Source: an uncultured Saprospirales bacterium
GTDB lineage: Bacteria; Bacteroidota; Bacteroidia; Chitinophagales; JADIYW01
NCBI GenBank assembly: GCA_938008535.1
Contig: CALLKF010000169.1
Coordinates: 1 to 13,508, forward strand
Direction: 5' to 3'
Length of the DNA stretch: 13,508 bases
The notes beneath the pieces were generated by a model. It was not told where the DNA came from and searched no databases. It worked only from the letters and a program-made list of their open reading frames with translations. Below are positions 1 to 6,541 of this stretch, in pieces (position 1 is the first letter of the stretch; every line of letters starts with the position of its first letter). The translations under genes were made by a program, and so were the position numbers.

Positions 1-1951
1 CTGTCGTCGATGTACTCGTAAACGTTAAACTTCCTCCTATACATACTACCGTGTCACTCGCTGTGAAACTTGAAGTTACTGTAGGTGTGGTTACAGGTGA
101 GAATAAGTTTATATTATCAACGTAAATTGTATGACCATAAGCACCATAATTTCTAAAAATTAATTGAACATTTGGTTTGTTTAAGTATGCTGCAGGTATT
201 ACAACTGTATCTGATCTCCATTGATTTGCAGCAGGATAAAATTCTGGACCTAAACCAGCAGGAAAAGTTGCTAAGTTAGTTTCTCCTTTTCTATAGATAC
301 TTTGCGTAGTGCCTTGACAATTATCTGTAATTAAAACTTCTAAAGTATCCCATAAAAACTGATCAACACCTGCACCAGCATCTCCAAAAAATGGTGCATA
401 AGCAATATCAAATTTCAATTTTGCTTCTGTAATACCACTTAAGTTAATCTTAGGTGTCATAATGTCATCTTTCTTGTATTTTCCATCCAACGTTGTATTG
501 TCAAAAATCATAGATCTATTACCAATACCATAACCACTATATCCATTACGAACATCCCAATTAACTGCTGGACTTCCGTTTCTATTAAAAATATCCCAAC
601 CTAATGGCGGAAAATATGCACCTTCAAAATTTTCAGAGAAAGGAAAAGTAGCATTACCGACAAATGGAACATTTATTTGTTGAGTAATCGTGCTAGTTCC
701 ACGAGCATTTGTAACAACTAATGTTACATCATGAAACCCTGGTGTTGTAAAAGAAATGTTAGTTGGATTTTTCACATTGGAAGTAGAAGGAGTTCCACCT
801 TGAAATGTCCAACTCCATGTGGTAGGTGCAAACAAAGATTTATCAGTAAAGTTGAATACTTTGGTGGTAGCACATAATGCTGCATTTTGTAATAAAGATG
901 TAAATTTAGCTACCGGTTTCTGTTTAACAGTATCACAAACAGGTGAATTTTTTAAATTTTTTCTAAAATCTGCGTTTTGCATAACTGCCTGAAATCTTGT
1001 AGATTGACCATTCGTAAATAAAGCCATACAGTTATCACCTGTATAATCCATAAAATTTTGAAACATGTCACCAGCTGGTGCATTGCCACAAGTAATATGA
1101 GGTGAAGTATAGCAAGTATAATTTTCTTCCAATGCTGTTGGTGTATCGTCTACATAATCAGTTCCACAACTATCATCACCCCAAATATGACGTAAACCCA
1201 ACCAGTGACCAATTTCGTGTGTTGAAGTTCTTCCTAAACTTGCTCCATTATTTCCAAAATAACTTGCTCTACAAACAAAACCATCATTTAATTCGTTACC
1301 AGCGCCAGTTGGCATACCACCTAAACCTGACATTCCTGGAAAAGTAGCATAACCTAAAATAGTTCCTGTACCACTGCTTTCAATACCAGGAACTACCCAA
1401 ATATTTAAGTAGTAATTTGGATCCCAAATGGTTGTTTTTTTAATAGTATTATCAATTAAATCTCTTGACCAACCAGTAGTTCCAGGATTTCCCCAGCCTC
1501 GTGTATTTCCATTTATACGTTCAATACCTGGTTCAGCCAAAATATTATTGTTTAAATCTAACTTTGCCAAGCAAAATGTAATATTGGAATTAGTTTTTAC
1601 TGCAGCAAATGCAGCTGGCAAACTACCACTATTTAAACCTGTACCAGCATAGTCATTGTTTAATGTAGTTATCTGCTGTTGTACTCTTGTCGCAGAAATG
1701 TTTTGTTGAGTTGTATTTTGATAATAACAAATATGCACAATAACTGGAATTGTGTAAGAAATCTGCTGTTCTCTGCCATTTGCTGCATGTTGTGCTTGCT
1801 GCATTTGGACGATTCGTTGAATTTGATTTTCCCATTCAATACTTGGTTTATCTGATCCACACCAACCTTTGTTAGTTGGTTTGTCAACAGAAAATGAATT
1901 TCCAATCATTAGTAATAAGAAAGGAAATAATAAGAGTAATTTTTTAGTCAT
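1..1951 (-). CDS. Secreted M43-like zinc metalloprotease with PKD and anchor-J-like domains (partial, C-terminus off the left edge)
   Basis: I translated the minus strand from the ATG at 1951 and found 650 codons without a stop before the edge. Residues 1-21 form a signal peptide with a long Leu/Phe core ending NSFS. The catalytic motif HEIGHWLGLRH lies at residues 245-255 (zinc ligands H245, H249, H255; catalytic E246). A Met-turn NFMDYTGD follows with M301. This arrangement is that of MEROPS M43 (cytophagalysin/pappalysin) proteases. After the catalytic domain comes a PKD-like domain (about 347-428, with the WSWTFQGG strand). Next is a jelly-roll segment resembling the choice-of-anchor J family (about 436-617, starting FSENFEGAYFPPLGW), then the start of a second PKD-like domain (SSFTASDTVVCIGGS) cut by the edge. 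The expected role is extracellular or surface proteolysis, probably exported by the type IX system. The C-terminal sorting domain that would prove this is outside the window. The gene is divergent from the DUF255 gene. Confidence 0.93.
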   Translation of the reverse strand, partial: MTKKLLLLFPFLLLMIGNSFSVDKPTNKGWCGSDKPSIEWENQIQRIVQMQQAQHAANGREQQISYTIPVIVHICYYQNTTQQNISATRVQQQITTLNNDYAGTGLNSGSLPAAFAAVKTNSNITFCLAKLDLNNNILAEPGIERINGNTRGWGNPGTTGWSRDLIDNTIKKTTIWDPNYYLNIWVVPGIESSGTGTILGYATFPGMSGLGGMPTGAGNELNDGFVCRASYFGNNGASLGRTSTHEIGHWLGLRHIWGDDSCGTDYVDDTPTALEENYTCYTSPHITCGNAPAGDMFQNFMDYTGDNCMALFTNGQSTRFQAVMQNADFRKNLKNSPVCDTVKQKPVAKFTSLLQNAALCATTKVFNFTDKSLFAPTTWSWTFQGGTPSTSNVKNPTNISFTTPGFHDVTLVVTNARGTSTITQQINVPFVGNATFPFSENFEGAYFPPLGWDIFNRNGSPAVNWDVRNGYSGYGIGNRSMIFDNTTLDGKYKKDDIMTPKINLSGITEAKLKFDIAYAPFFGDAGAGVDQFLWDTLEVLITDNCQGTTQSIYRKGETNLATFPAGLGPEFYPAANQWRSDTVVIPAAYLNKPNVQLIFRNYGAYGHTIYVDNINLFSPVTTPTVTSSFTASDTVVCIGGSLTFTSTSTT

Positions 1952-1969
1952 TTTGTAGATATTTCAATA

Positions 1970-2000
1970 CAAATATAACGTTAATATCAACTTTATCAAA
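1970..2000 (-). promoter_or_regulatory. Bacteroidota-type promoter of the metalloprotease gene
   Basis: Read on the minus strand, TTTG (1997-2000) is followed after 19 bp by TATATTTG (1970-1977). This fits the Bacteroidota -33 TTTG / -7 TAnnTTTG consensus with normal spacing. Transcription would begin near 1964, leaving a leader of about a dozen bases before the ATG at 1951. The match is read by eye and is not experimentally supported. Confidence 0.55.
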
Positions 2001-2008
2001 TAGCTTTG
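2001..2008 (+). promoter_or_regulatory. Candidate -7 element of the DUF255 gene
   Basis: TAGCTTTG matches TAnnTTTG and sits 53 bp upstream of the ATG at 2062, which predicts a leader of about 48 bases. No good -33 TTTG is seen 19-21 bp upstream, so this is weaker than the opposing promoter. Its first base directly abuts the -33 element of the divergent metalloprotease promoter, so the two could compete for polymerase. Confidence 0.35.
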
Positions 2009-2061
2009 GTTTTTTAATGACAATACTTACATCATTTAAAATTCAATTAATATAAGAAGCT

Positions 2062-4068
2062 ATGAATCACTTGCAAAACGAAACATCTCCTTATTTGCTA
2101 CAACATAAAAACAATCCTGTGGATTGGTATCCGTTTAGTAATGAAGCAATGGAAAAAGCGCAGAATGAGAACAAACTAGTTTTAGTTTCGGTTGGTTATG
2201 CCGCTTGTCATTGGTGTCATGTGATGGAACATGAAAGTTTTGAAGATGAAAAGGTAGCGCAAGTGATGAATGAGCATTTCGTTTCCATAAAAGTAGATAG
2301 AGAAGAACGTCCTGACATAGACCAAATTTATATGAATTGCGCCATGATCACGACCGGTCACGGTGGCTGGCCTTTGAATGTGCTTTGTTTGCCAGATGGC
2401 AAGCCGTTTTTTGCAGGCACTTATTTCACAAAAGATAAATGGATCAATGCTTTGCTATACTTTGCAGATATTTATAAAAAAGAACCACAAAAAATAATTG
2501 ACCAAGCAACACGCATAACACAAGGTTTACAGGAAATTGATTTGATTCCATTTAACCAAAATGAACGAACGATTGACAAACGTTACTTAGAAATTATTTG
2601 GGAAAACTGGAAAGATAAATTAGACTATGATTTTGGCGGTCGCAAAGGTGCGCCAAAGTTTATGATGCCGAACACGCTGGAATTTTTATTTCGTTTACAA
2701 CAACATATTGCTGATGATTCGATTGCTGCTTATTTAAAAACAACTTTGAAGAAAATGGCTTTCGGTGGTTTGTATGATGTGATTGGCGGTGGCTTTGCAC
2801 GTTATAGTGTGGATGCTTATTGGAAAGTGCCGCACTTTGAGAAAATGCTCTACGACAATGCGCAATTATTAACGGTTTATGCTCATGGTTATCAACTTTC
2901 GAAACGACCGATGTATAAGAGTGTGATCGAGAAAACGACTGCATGGATAGACAGAGAAATGACAGATAAAAGTGGTGGCATTTATGCATCATTAGATGCC
3001 GACAGCGAAGGTGTTGAAGGCAAATTTTATTGCTGGTATTATGATGAACTAAAAGAAATTTTAGGAAATGATTTTGGCTTAATAAAAGATGTTTACAACA
3101 TAGAAGATGAAGAAGGTAATTTTGAACATGGCATGAATGTGCTATTCCGCACGCACGACCATGAATATTTTATGGATAAGTATGGAATTACCAATGAAGT
3201 ATTTCAGGAAAAATTAACTACTATTCATCAGCTTTTATTTGAAAAAAGAACTGCAAAGATCCGTCCGAATTTGGATGATAAGATATTGACTGAATGGAAC
3301 GCGCTTTACATAAAAGGTTTGATTGATTGTTACAAAGCAATTGGCAATGATGCGTATTTGCAAAATGCTATTTCTATCACTGAATTTATTTTGCAACAAT
3401 GCAAACAAGATGATTATCGATTGAACCGAAATTATAAAAACGGCGTTTCCAATATCAACGCGTTCTTGTCTGATTATGCTTTTTTTATGGATAGTTTGAT
3501 TGCTTTGCATACGGTTATGGCTGATGAACAATATCTAAATGAAGCGTTAAATCTTATGGAATATGCTATTGCACATTTTTATGACAAAACAAGCGGCATG
3601 TTTTATTTTACTTCTGATATTGATGAGAAATTAGTGGCGCGCAGTATGGAAAGCAGCGACAATGTGATTCCGTCATCTAACTCTGCGATGGCGAAGAATT
3701 TATTATTGCTGAGTAAATTCTTTGATAAACCGGAATACGAAAAGATGGCAGCCACAATGCTAAATAATGTGTTAGATGATGTAGTGAAAAACGCGCCGTT
3801 CTATTCCAATTGGGCAATGCTGCTGGATATGTTGCTGCATGACGATACTGAATTGGTGATTATCGGTAAAGATGCGAAACAGCTATTGCAGCAAGTTTTA
3901 CCCAACTACTTACCTAATGTGTTGATCACAGCAAGTACGACCGCAAGCGAACTGCCTTTGTTTAAAGACCGTTTCGTTGACGGCAAAACATTATTGTATG
4001 TGTGCAAAAACAAAGCGTGTTTGCTTCCGACAGAAAGTGTTGAAGAAGCGATGAAGTTGTTGAGATAG
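2062..4068 (+). CDS. DUF255 thioredoxin-domain protein (YyaL/SSP411/spermatogenesis-associated protein 20 family)
   Basis: The 668-residue product has the usual full length and architecture of this family. The N-terminal thioredoxin-like DUF255 domain (about 1-160) contains SPYLLQHKNNPVDWYPF, the redox-type motif C49-H-W-C52 inside AACHWCHVMEHESF, the segment VDREERPDID (78-87) and GHGGWP (99-104). The rest is a helical six-hairpin (alpha/alpha toroid, glycosidase/epimerase-like) domain. It has the family blocks GGLYDVIGGGFARYSVD (235-251), WKVPHFEKMLYDNAQL (254-269) and LDADSEG (311-317). No signal peptide is visible, so the protein is probably cytoplasmic. The biochemical activity of the family is not established to my knowledge; a sugar-processing or redox role is only suggested by the folds. 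The start is supported because the conserved N-terminus (NETSPYLLQH) begins a few residues after this ATG. No clear Shine-Dalgarno is seen. The gene is probably monocistronic, since a long repeat-rich gap follows. Confidence 0.95.
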   Translation: MNHLQNETSPYLLQHKNNPVDWYPFSNEAMEKAQNENKLVLVSVGYAACHWCHVMEHESFEDEKVAQVMNEHFVSIKVDREERPDIDQIYMNCAMITTGHGGWPLNVLCLPDGKPFFAGTYFTKDKWINALLYFADIYKKEPQKIIDQATRITQGLQEIDLIPFNQNERTIDKRYLEIIWENWKDKLDYDFGGRKGAPKFMMPNTLEFLFRLQQHIADDSIAAYLKTTLKKMAFGGLYDVIGGGFARYSVDAYWKVPHFEKMLYDNAQLLTVYAHGYQLSKRPMYKSVIEKTTAWIDREMTDKSGGIYASLDADSEGVEGKFYCWYYDELKEILGNDFGLIKDVYNIEDEEGNFEHGMNVLFRTHDHEYFMDKYGITNEVFQEKLTTIHQLLFEKRTAKIRPNLDDKILTEWNALYIKGLIDCYKAIGNDAYLQNAISITEFILQQCKQDDYRLNRNYKNGVSNINAFLSDYAFFMDSLIALHTVMADEQYLNEALNLMEYAIAHFYDKTSGMFYFTSDIDEKLVARSMESSDNVIPSSNSAMAKNLLLLSKFFDKPEYEKMAATMLNNVLDDVVKNAPFYSNWAMLLDMLLHDDTELVIIGKDAKQLLQQVLPNYLPNVLITASTTASELPLFKDRFVDGKTLLYVCKNKACLLPTESVEEAMKLLR

Positions 4069-4226
4069 TTTTTATTTATGGTTTTTTATTTTTTACCAAG
4101 TATAATTTATCGTTCATTAACGATTTGAAAGTTTGCAATCTCTATCTTTTTTGTTGAAGTAGTTATTTTTTAGTTGTTCATAATGATCTGGATTCTTTTA
4201 GTGGCTTTTTGGTTTGTGACAGGGTT

Positions 4227-4562
4227 TATTTGGCTGTTTTGAGCTTTCATTTGTTAATTGACACTCTTCATTTGGCGTTCAACACACTCTATTTGGCGTG
4301 TCGTATATTCCGTTTGGCTTGTCGCATTTTCCATTTGGCTTGCATCACCTGTCATTTGGTCTGTCGCACCTGTCATTTGGTCTGCATCACTTTTCATTTG
4401 GCGTGCATCACTTTCCGTTTGGCATGCACGATTCTTCATTTGGCTTGTATGATTTTCTATTTGGCGTGCACGATTCTTCATTTGGCGTGCACAACATTGC
4501 ATTTGGCGTTCACAACATTTGATTTGGCATGTCGTATTTTTCATTTGGCATGCATGATTCTT
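4227..4562. repeat. Sixteen diverged 21-bp tandem repeats with a conserved ATTTGG core
   Basis: Splitting the sequence before each core gives sixteen units of exactly 21 bp with no length drift. On the plus strand each unit begins CATTTGGC or a close variant: the first base is C, T or G, and the second is A in 14 units and G in two. The following 13 bases vary, with recurring pieces such as GTGCACGATTCTT, TTGCATCACCTGT and ATGTCGTATTTTT. ATTTGG or GTTTGG is intact in 15 units; only unit 2 (4248-4268) has lost it. One or two more degraded units may precede the array (4185-4226). Because 21 is divisible by three, several frames stay open. The minus strand reads as heptads of the type QMKSDAR or QMENATS from 4544 to 4254. 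That frame starts and stops within the array and is flanked by no gene-like sequence, so I do not call it a CDS. Function is unknown. Confidence 0.9.
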
Positions 4563-4610
4563 GTTATTTTATTGGTTAATAAGCATTTATAAATACAGCA
4601 TATTCTTATG

Positions 4611-4638
4611 CAATGCATGCATACCGTTGCATGTATTG
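4611..4638. repeat. Hairpin with 10-bp stem
   Basis: CAATGCATGC (4611-4620) and GCATGTATTG (4629-4638) are inverted copies with one mismatch that forms a G-U pair in RNA. The loop is ATACCGTT. It lies about 50 bp beyond the 21-bp array in the convergent intergenic region. No T-run follows on either strand, so a terminator role is not supported. Confidence 0.5.
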
Positions 4639-4708
4639 TTAAATTATAAAAGTGAATTAAAAAGTTTGAATTGGTTTTGTGACGTGGGTTTTTGGGTGTT
4701 TTTACCTG

Positions 4709-4758
4709 AACTGTTGTCTGAATCAGGATTTAAGGATTTGTGGATTAGTGTGATTTTT
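4709..4758. repeat. Short 8-bp-period repeat next to CTGAATCAGG
   Basis: The segment contains CTGAACTG and CTGAATCAGG, followed by GATTTAAG, GATTTGTG and GATTAGTG in tandem (4727-4750) and a decayed fourth copy. CCTGA and TCAGG within it are inverted. From memory, similar CTGAATCAGGATT-type stretches are found scattered through other Bacteroidota genomes; I cannot verify this here. It may be the remnant of a dispersed element. Confidence 0.4.
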
Positions 4759-4779
4759 GCCTGAGCCTTTATTCGATTT

Positions 4780-4827
4780 AAAGTTGCAAACTTTGTTTAC
4801 AATACGGCGAAGTTAGAAACTTCGCCG
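4780..4827. repeat. Paired REP-like hairpins sharing AAGTT/AACTT arms
   Basis: The first hairpin is AAAGTT-GCA-AACTTT (4780-4794). Ten bases later comes CGGCGAAGTT-AGA-AACTTCGCCG (4805-4827), a perfect 10-bp stem with a three-base loop that is much more GC-rich than its surroundings. The shared inner AAGTT...AACTT arms and the close pairing resemble REP/BIME-type extragenic palindromes. It lies 40 bp past the stop codon of the minus-strand gene ending at 4867, so it could stabilise or end that transcript. No uridine tract follows, so an intrinsic terminator is not supported. Confidence 0.6.
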
Positions 4828-4866
4828 AGTTACGATACAACACTTAGCTGATATTAGGTTTCATTC

Positions 4867-5457
4867 TTACCAAATCTTCCACCAAGGTTTCTTGATATCT
4901 TTATTTTGAGGAATAACATCAGTCTCCTTATTATTTACTTCTTCTTTTTTCTGTTTTTCACCAATGTATTTATATCGTTTTGAAATATGATCTGGCTCTA
5001 AAGTGTAAATGCTATCACCTGATGTTAGTTTCATAAATTCCATTATAACTTCATCTATTTCTATTCCTGAAAATTCAAATGCAAAAGATTTTCCTGTATC
5101 ATGTGTTATTTGATTATTATAAACGTTTTTTTTACGTATTACCTTACCATTTTCTAAGAGTACAAAACAGAAAGCCATAGCGGTTTCACTATATAAAAAC
5201 TTTAGCAATTTATTTTGATTCTCAGAGAGTGGTCGCATTACTAATTCAATAAGTGGAAAGTTTACACCTGCTGTTATAATCGAACCATGTGTTGTTGTTG
5301 TCAGGTACATTTCGTCATCTTCAATATTATTTGAAATAGCTTCTTCAAATATAGAAGAAGATAATTTCTCAGATATTTCAATATTAATTAAATCTGTAAT
5401 TTCAGATAGGTTTTCCGTTTTTATACTTGTTGCAAAACCTAAAATATTAATACCCAT
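4867..5457 (-). CDS. Hypothetical protein with C-terminal PWWKIW tail
   Basis: I do not recognise this 196-residue protein. It starts MGINILGFATSIK and has no signal peptide or membrane segment, so it is probably cytoplasmic. The first 150 residues alternate hydrophobic strands and acidic helices, with a hydrophobic stretch around residues 92-103 (AMAFCFVLLENG). A charged, Lys/Glu-rich linker (about 165-190) then leads to the terminal aromatic motif PWWKIW (191-196). Short aromatic tails after a disordered linker often serve as docking peptides or are buried on a partner; that is inference. Base composition is AT-rich like its neighbours. It stands alone, divergent from the SDR gene and bordering the repeat region, a position that suits an accessory gene. 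A role such as an immunity or stress protein cannot be excluded but is not shown. Confidence 0.75.
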   Translation of the reverse strand: MGINILGFATSIKTENLSEITDLINIEISEKLSSSIFEEAISNNIEDDEMYLTTTTHGSIITAGVNFPLIELVMRPLSENQNKLLKFLYSETAMAFCFVLLENGKVIRKKNVYNNQITHDTGKSFAFEFSGIEIDEVIMEFMKLTSGDSIYTLEPDHISKRYKYIGEKQKKEEVNNKETDVIPQNKDIKKPWWKIW

Positions 5458-5540
5458 AATTTATTTTTACTAAACTAAATTAACGCATATTACTTAATTC
5501 TACAAATCTGTCACAAGTAATTTACACAAAGATTATTTAC

Positions 5541-5548
5541 TACATTTG
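5541..5548 (+). promoter_or_regulatory. Candidate -7 element of the SDR gene
   Basis: TACATTTG matches TAnnTTTG and lies 17 bp before the ATG at 5566, which predicts a very short leader. The expected -33 TTTG about 20 bp upstream is not evident, so the call rests on the -7 element and its position only. Confidence 0.4.
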
Positions 5549-5565
5549 TTATCTAACATACAACC

Positions 5566-6540
5566 ATGAAAATACTCATCACTGGAATAACAGGATTAAT
5601 TGGCAAGCATCTGATGTATGTGCTGCTGGATAAAGGTTATACGCATATTCGCGGTCACCATTTTACCAATAAAAATATGGATGCGTTTATAGCAAATGGT
5701 ATTGAATTGTTCCAGGCAGATATTTGTGATGAGCAGGCAATTAAAGACATTAGCAAAGATTGTGACGTGGTGGTTCACAGCGCAGCCAAAGTGATTGATT
5801 ACGGTACTAAAAAAGATTTCTATACTGCACATTATGATGCTACTCATTTCTTATTGAAAGATGCATTGCAAAACAAGGTGAAACATTTTATTTATGTAAG
5901 TTCGGTTGGTGTGGCAAGTGGAATTGATAGAAAGAAAATCATTCCTGATGAAACGACTCCATTAGTAAAAACAGGTGTTCACTATGATGATGCAAAAATA
6001 GATACAGAAACTTTAGTTAAAGATTTTTGTACTAAAAACAATATTTTCTATACTATTATTCGTCCGTCTGCGGTGATTGGAAAAGATAGCGTTTGGGTAA
6101 CGGAGCCACTGAAAAGAATTGATACACCTATAGGTTTAAAATTAATTGACAACGGCAAACAACCTGCGTGTTTAATAGATGCTACTAATTTAGCGAATGG
6201 TATTTTTTTGTGTATGATAAAAGATATTGCGCGCAACCAAACTTATTTCTTTATGGATGACTGGAATGTTTCGTGGAAACAATATTTCACAGATTTGGCT
6301 GCTATGAAAAACAAAACAGTTGGCAGTTCTATTCCTTTTGGTGTTGCTTATACTATTGCAAGTATTGCAGAAATAGTGTTTCCGTTGTTTGGAAAAAATC
6401 CACCATTAGCAAAAAAATCGGTGCAGGCAACAGGAATGAACAGAACGATTTCAACAGAGAAAGCAAGAACAGAATTGGGTTGGAAATCTATTATTAATTA
6501 TGAAGAATCTATGCAAAGAATAAAGGAAAGCTTGAACTAA
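5566..6540 (+). CDS. NAD(P)-dependent epimerase/dehydratase-type oxidoreductase (extended SDR)
   Basis: The 324-residue product is a typical extended short-chain dehydrogenase. The N-terminal Rossmann motif is TGITGLIG with glycines 7, 10 and 13. The acidic AD pair at 51-52 would bind the adenine side, VVVHSAAKV (68-76) is the next conserved strand, and YVSSVGV (110-116) supplies the catalytic Ser. YDDAK (Y140, K144) is the YxxxK active site, and RPSAVIGK follows near residue 167. The C-terminal third is the variable substrate domain, so the substrate cannot be read. The closest impression is the 3-beta-hydroxysteroid dehydrogenase/dihydroflavonol-reductase-like branch rather than a nucleotide-sugar epimerase. 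It is cytosolic, with no signal peptide. The gene ends one base before the stop of the opposing thioredoxin gene, so the two transcripts must overlap or end inside each other's coding region. Confidence 0.92.
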   Translation: MKILITGITGLIGKHLMYVLLDKGYTHIRGHHFTNKNMDAFIANGIELFQADICDEQAIKDISKDCDVVVHSAAKVIDYGTKKDFYTAHYDATHFLLKDALQNKVKHFIYVSSVGVASGIDRKKIIPDETTPLVKTGVHYDDAKIDTETLVKDFCTKNNIFYTIIRPSAVIGKDSVWVTEPLKRIDTPIGLKLIDNGKQPACLIDATNLANGIFLCMIKDIARNQTYFFMDDWNVSWKQYFTDLAAMKNKTVGSSIPFGVAYTIASIAEIVFPLFGKNPPLAKKSVQATGMNRTISTEKARTELGWKSIINYEESMQRIKESLN

Positions 6541-6541
6541 A

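Larger units (their letters stand above)
4069..4866. other. 798-bp convergent intergenic region filled with repeats, no credible gene
   Basis: This gap lies between the 3' ends of two convergent genes (stops at 4068 and 4867). Open frames exist inside it, but they are products of the 21-bp period or short chance frames with no recognisable family. In order, the region holds a T-rich stretch with a small inverted repeat (ATCGTT-CATT-AACGAT, 4109-4124), degenerate outliers of the repeat (about 4185-4226), the main 21-bp array (4227-4562), a 10-bp hairpin (4611-4638), an 8-bp-period repeat (4727-4750) and paired hairpins (4780-4794 and 4805-4827). No stem followed immediately by a long T-run was found, so no classical terminator is called. 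Confidence 0.8.

Noticed and set aside
1102..1905. Several small open frames on both strands
   Set aside because: They are shadows of the metalloprotease gene, which is open on the minus strand through the whole stretch with a full signal peptide and catalytic motif.
4109..4124. ATCGTT-CATT-AACGAT as terminator of the DUF255 gene
   Set aside because: The stem is only 6 bp and no T-run follows on the plus strand.
4227..4562. CRISPR array
   Set aside because: There are no constant repeats separated by unique spacers of 25 bp or more. The units are 21 bp with a six-base core, and no cas gene is present.
4209..4592. Plus-strand open frame of 127 codons through the repeat array
   Set aside because: It consists of Cys/Leu/His-rich heptads, and two other plus frames are also partly open. 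The openness follows from the 21-bp period rather than from coding.
4561..4764. 67-codon plus-strand frame after the array
   Set aside because: It has no recognisable domain or start context. It runs through the hairpin and the 8-bp repeat and is better explained as chance.
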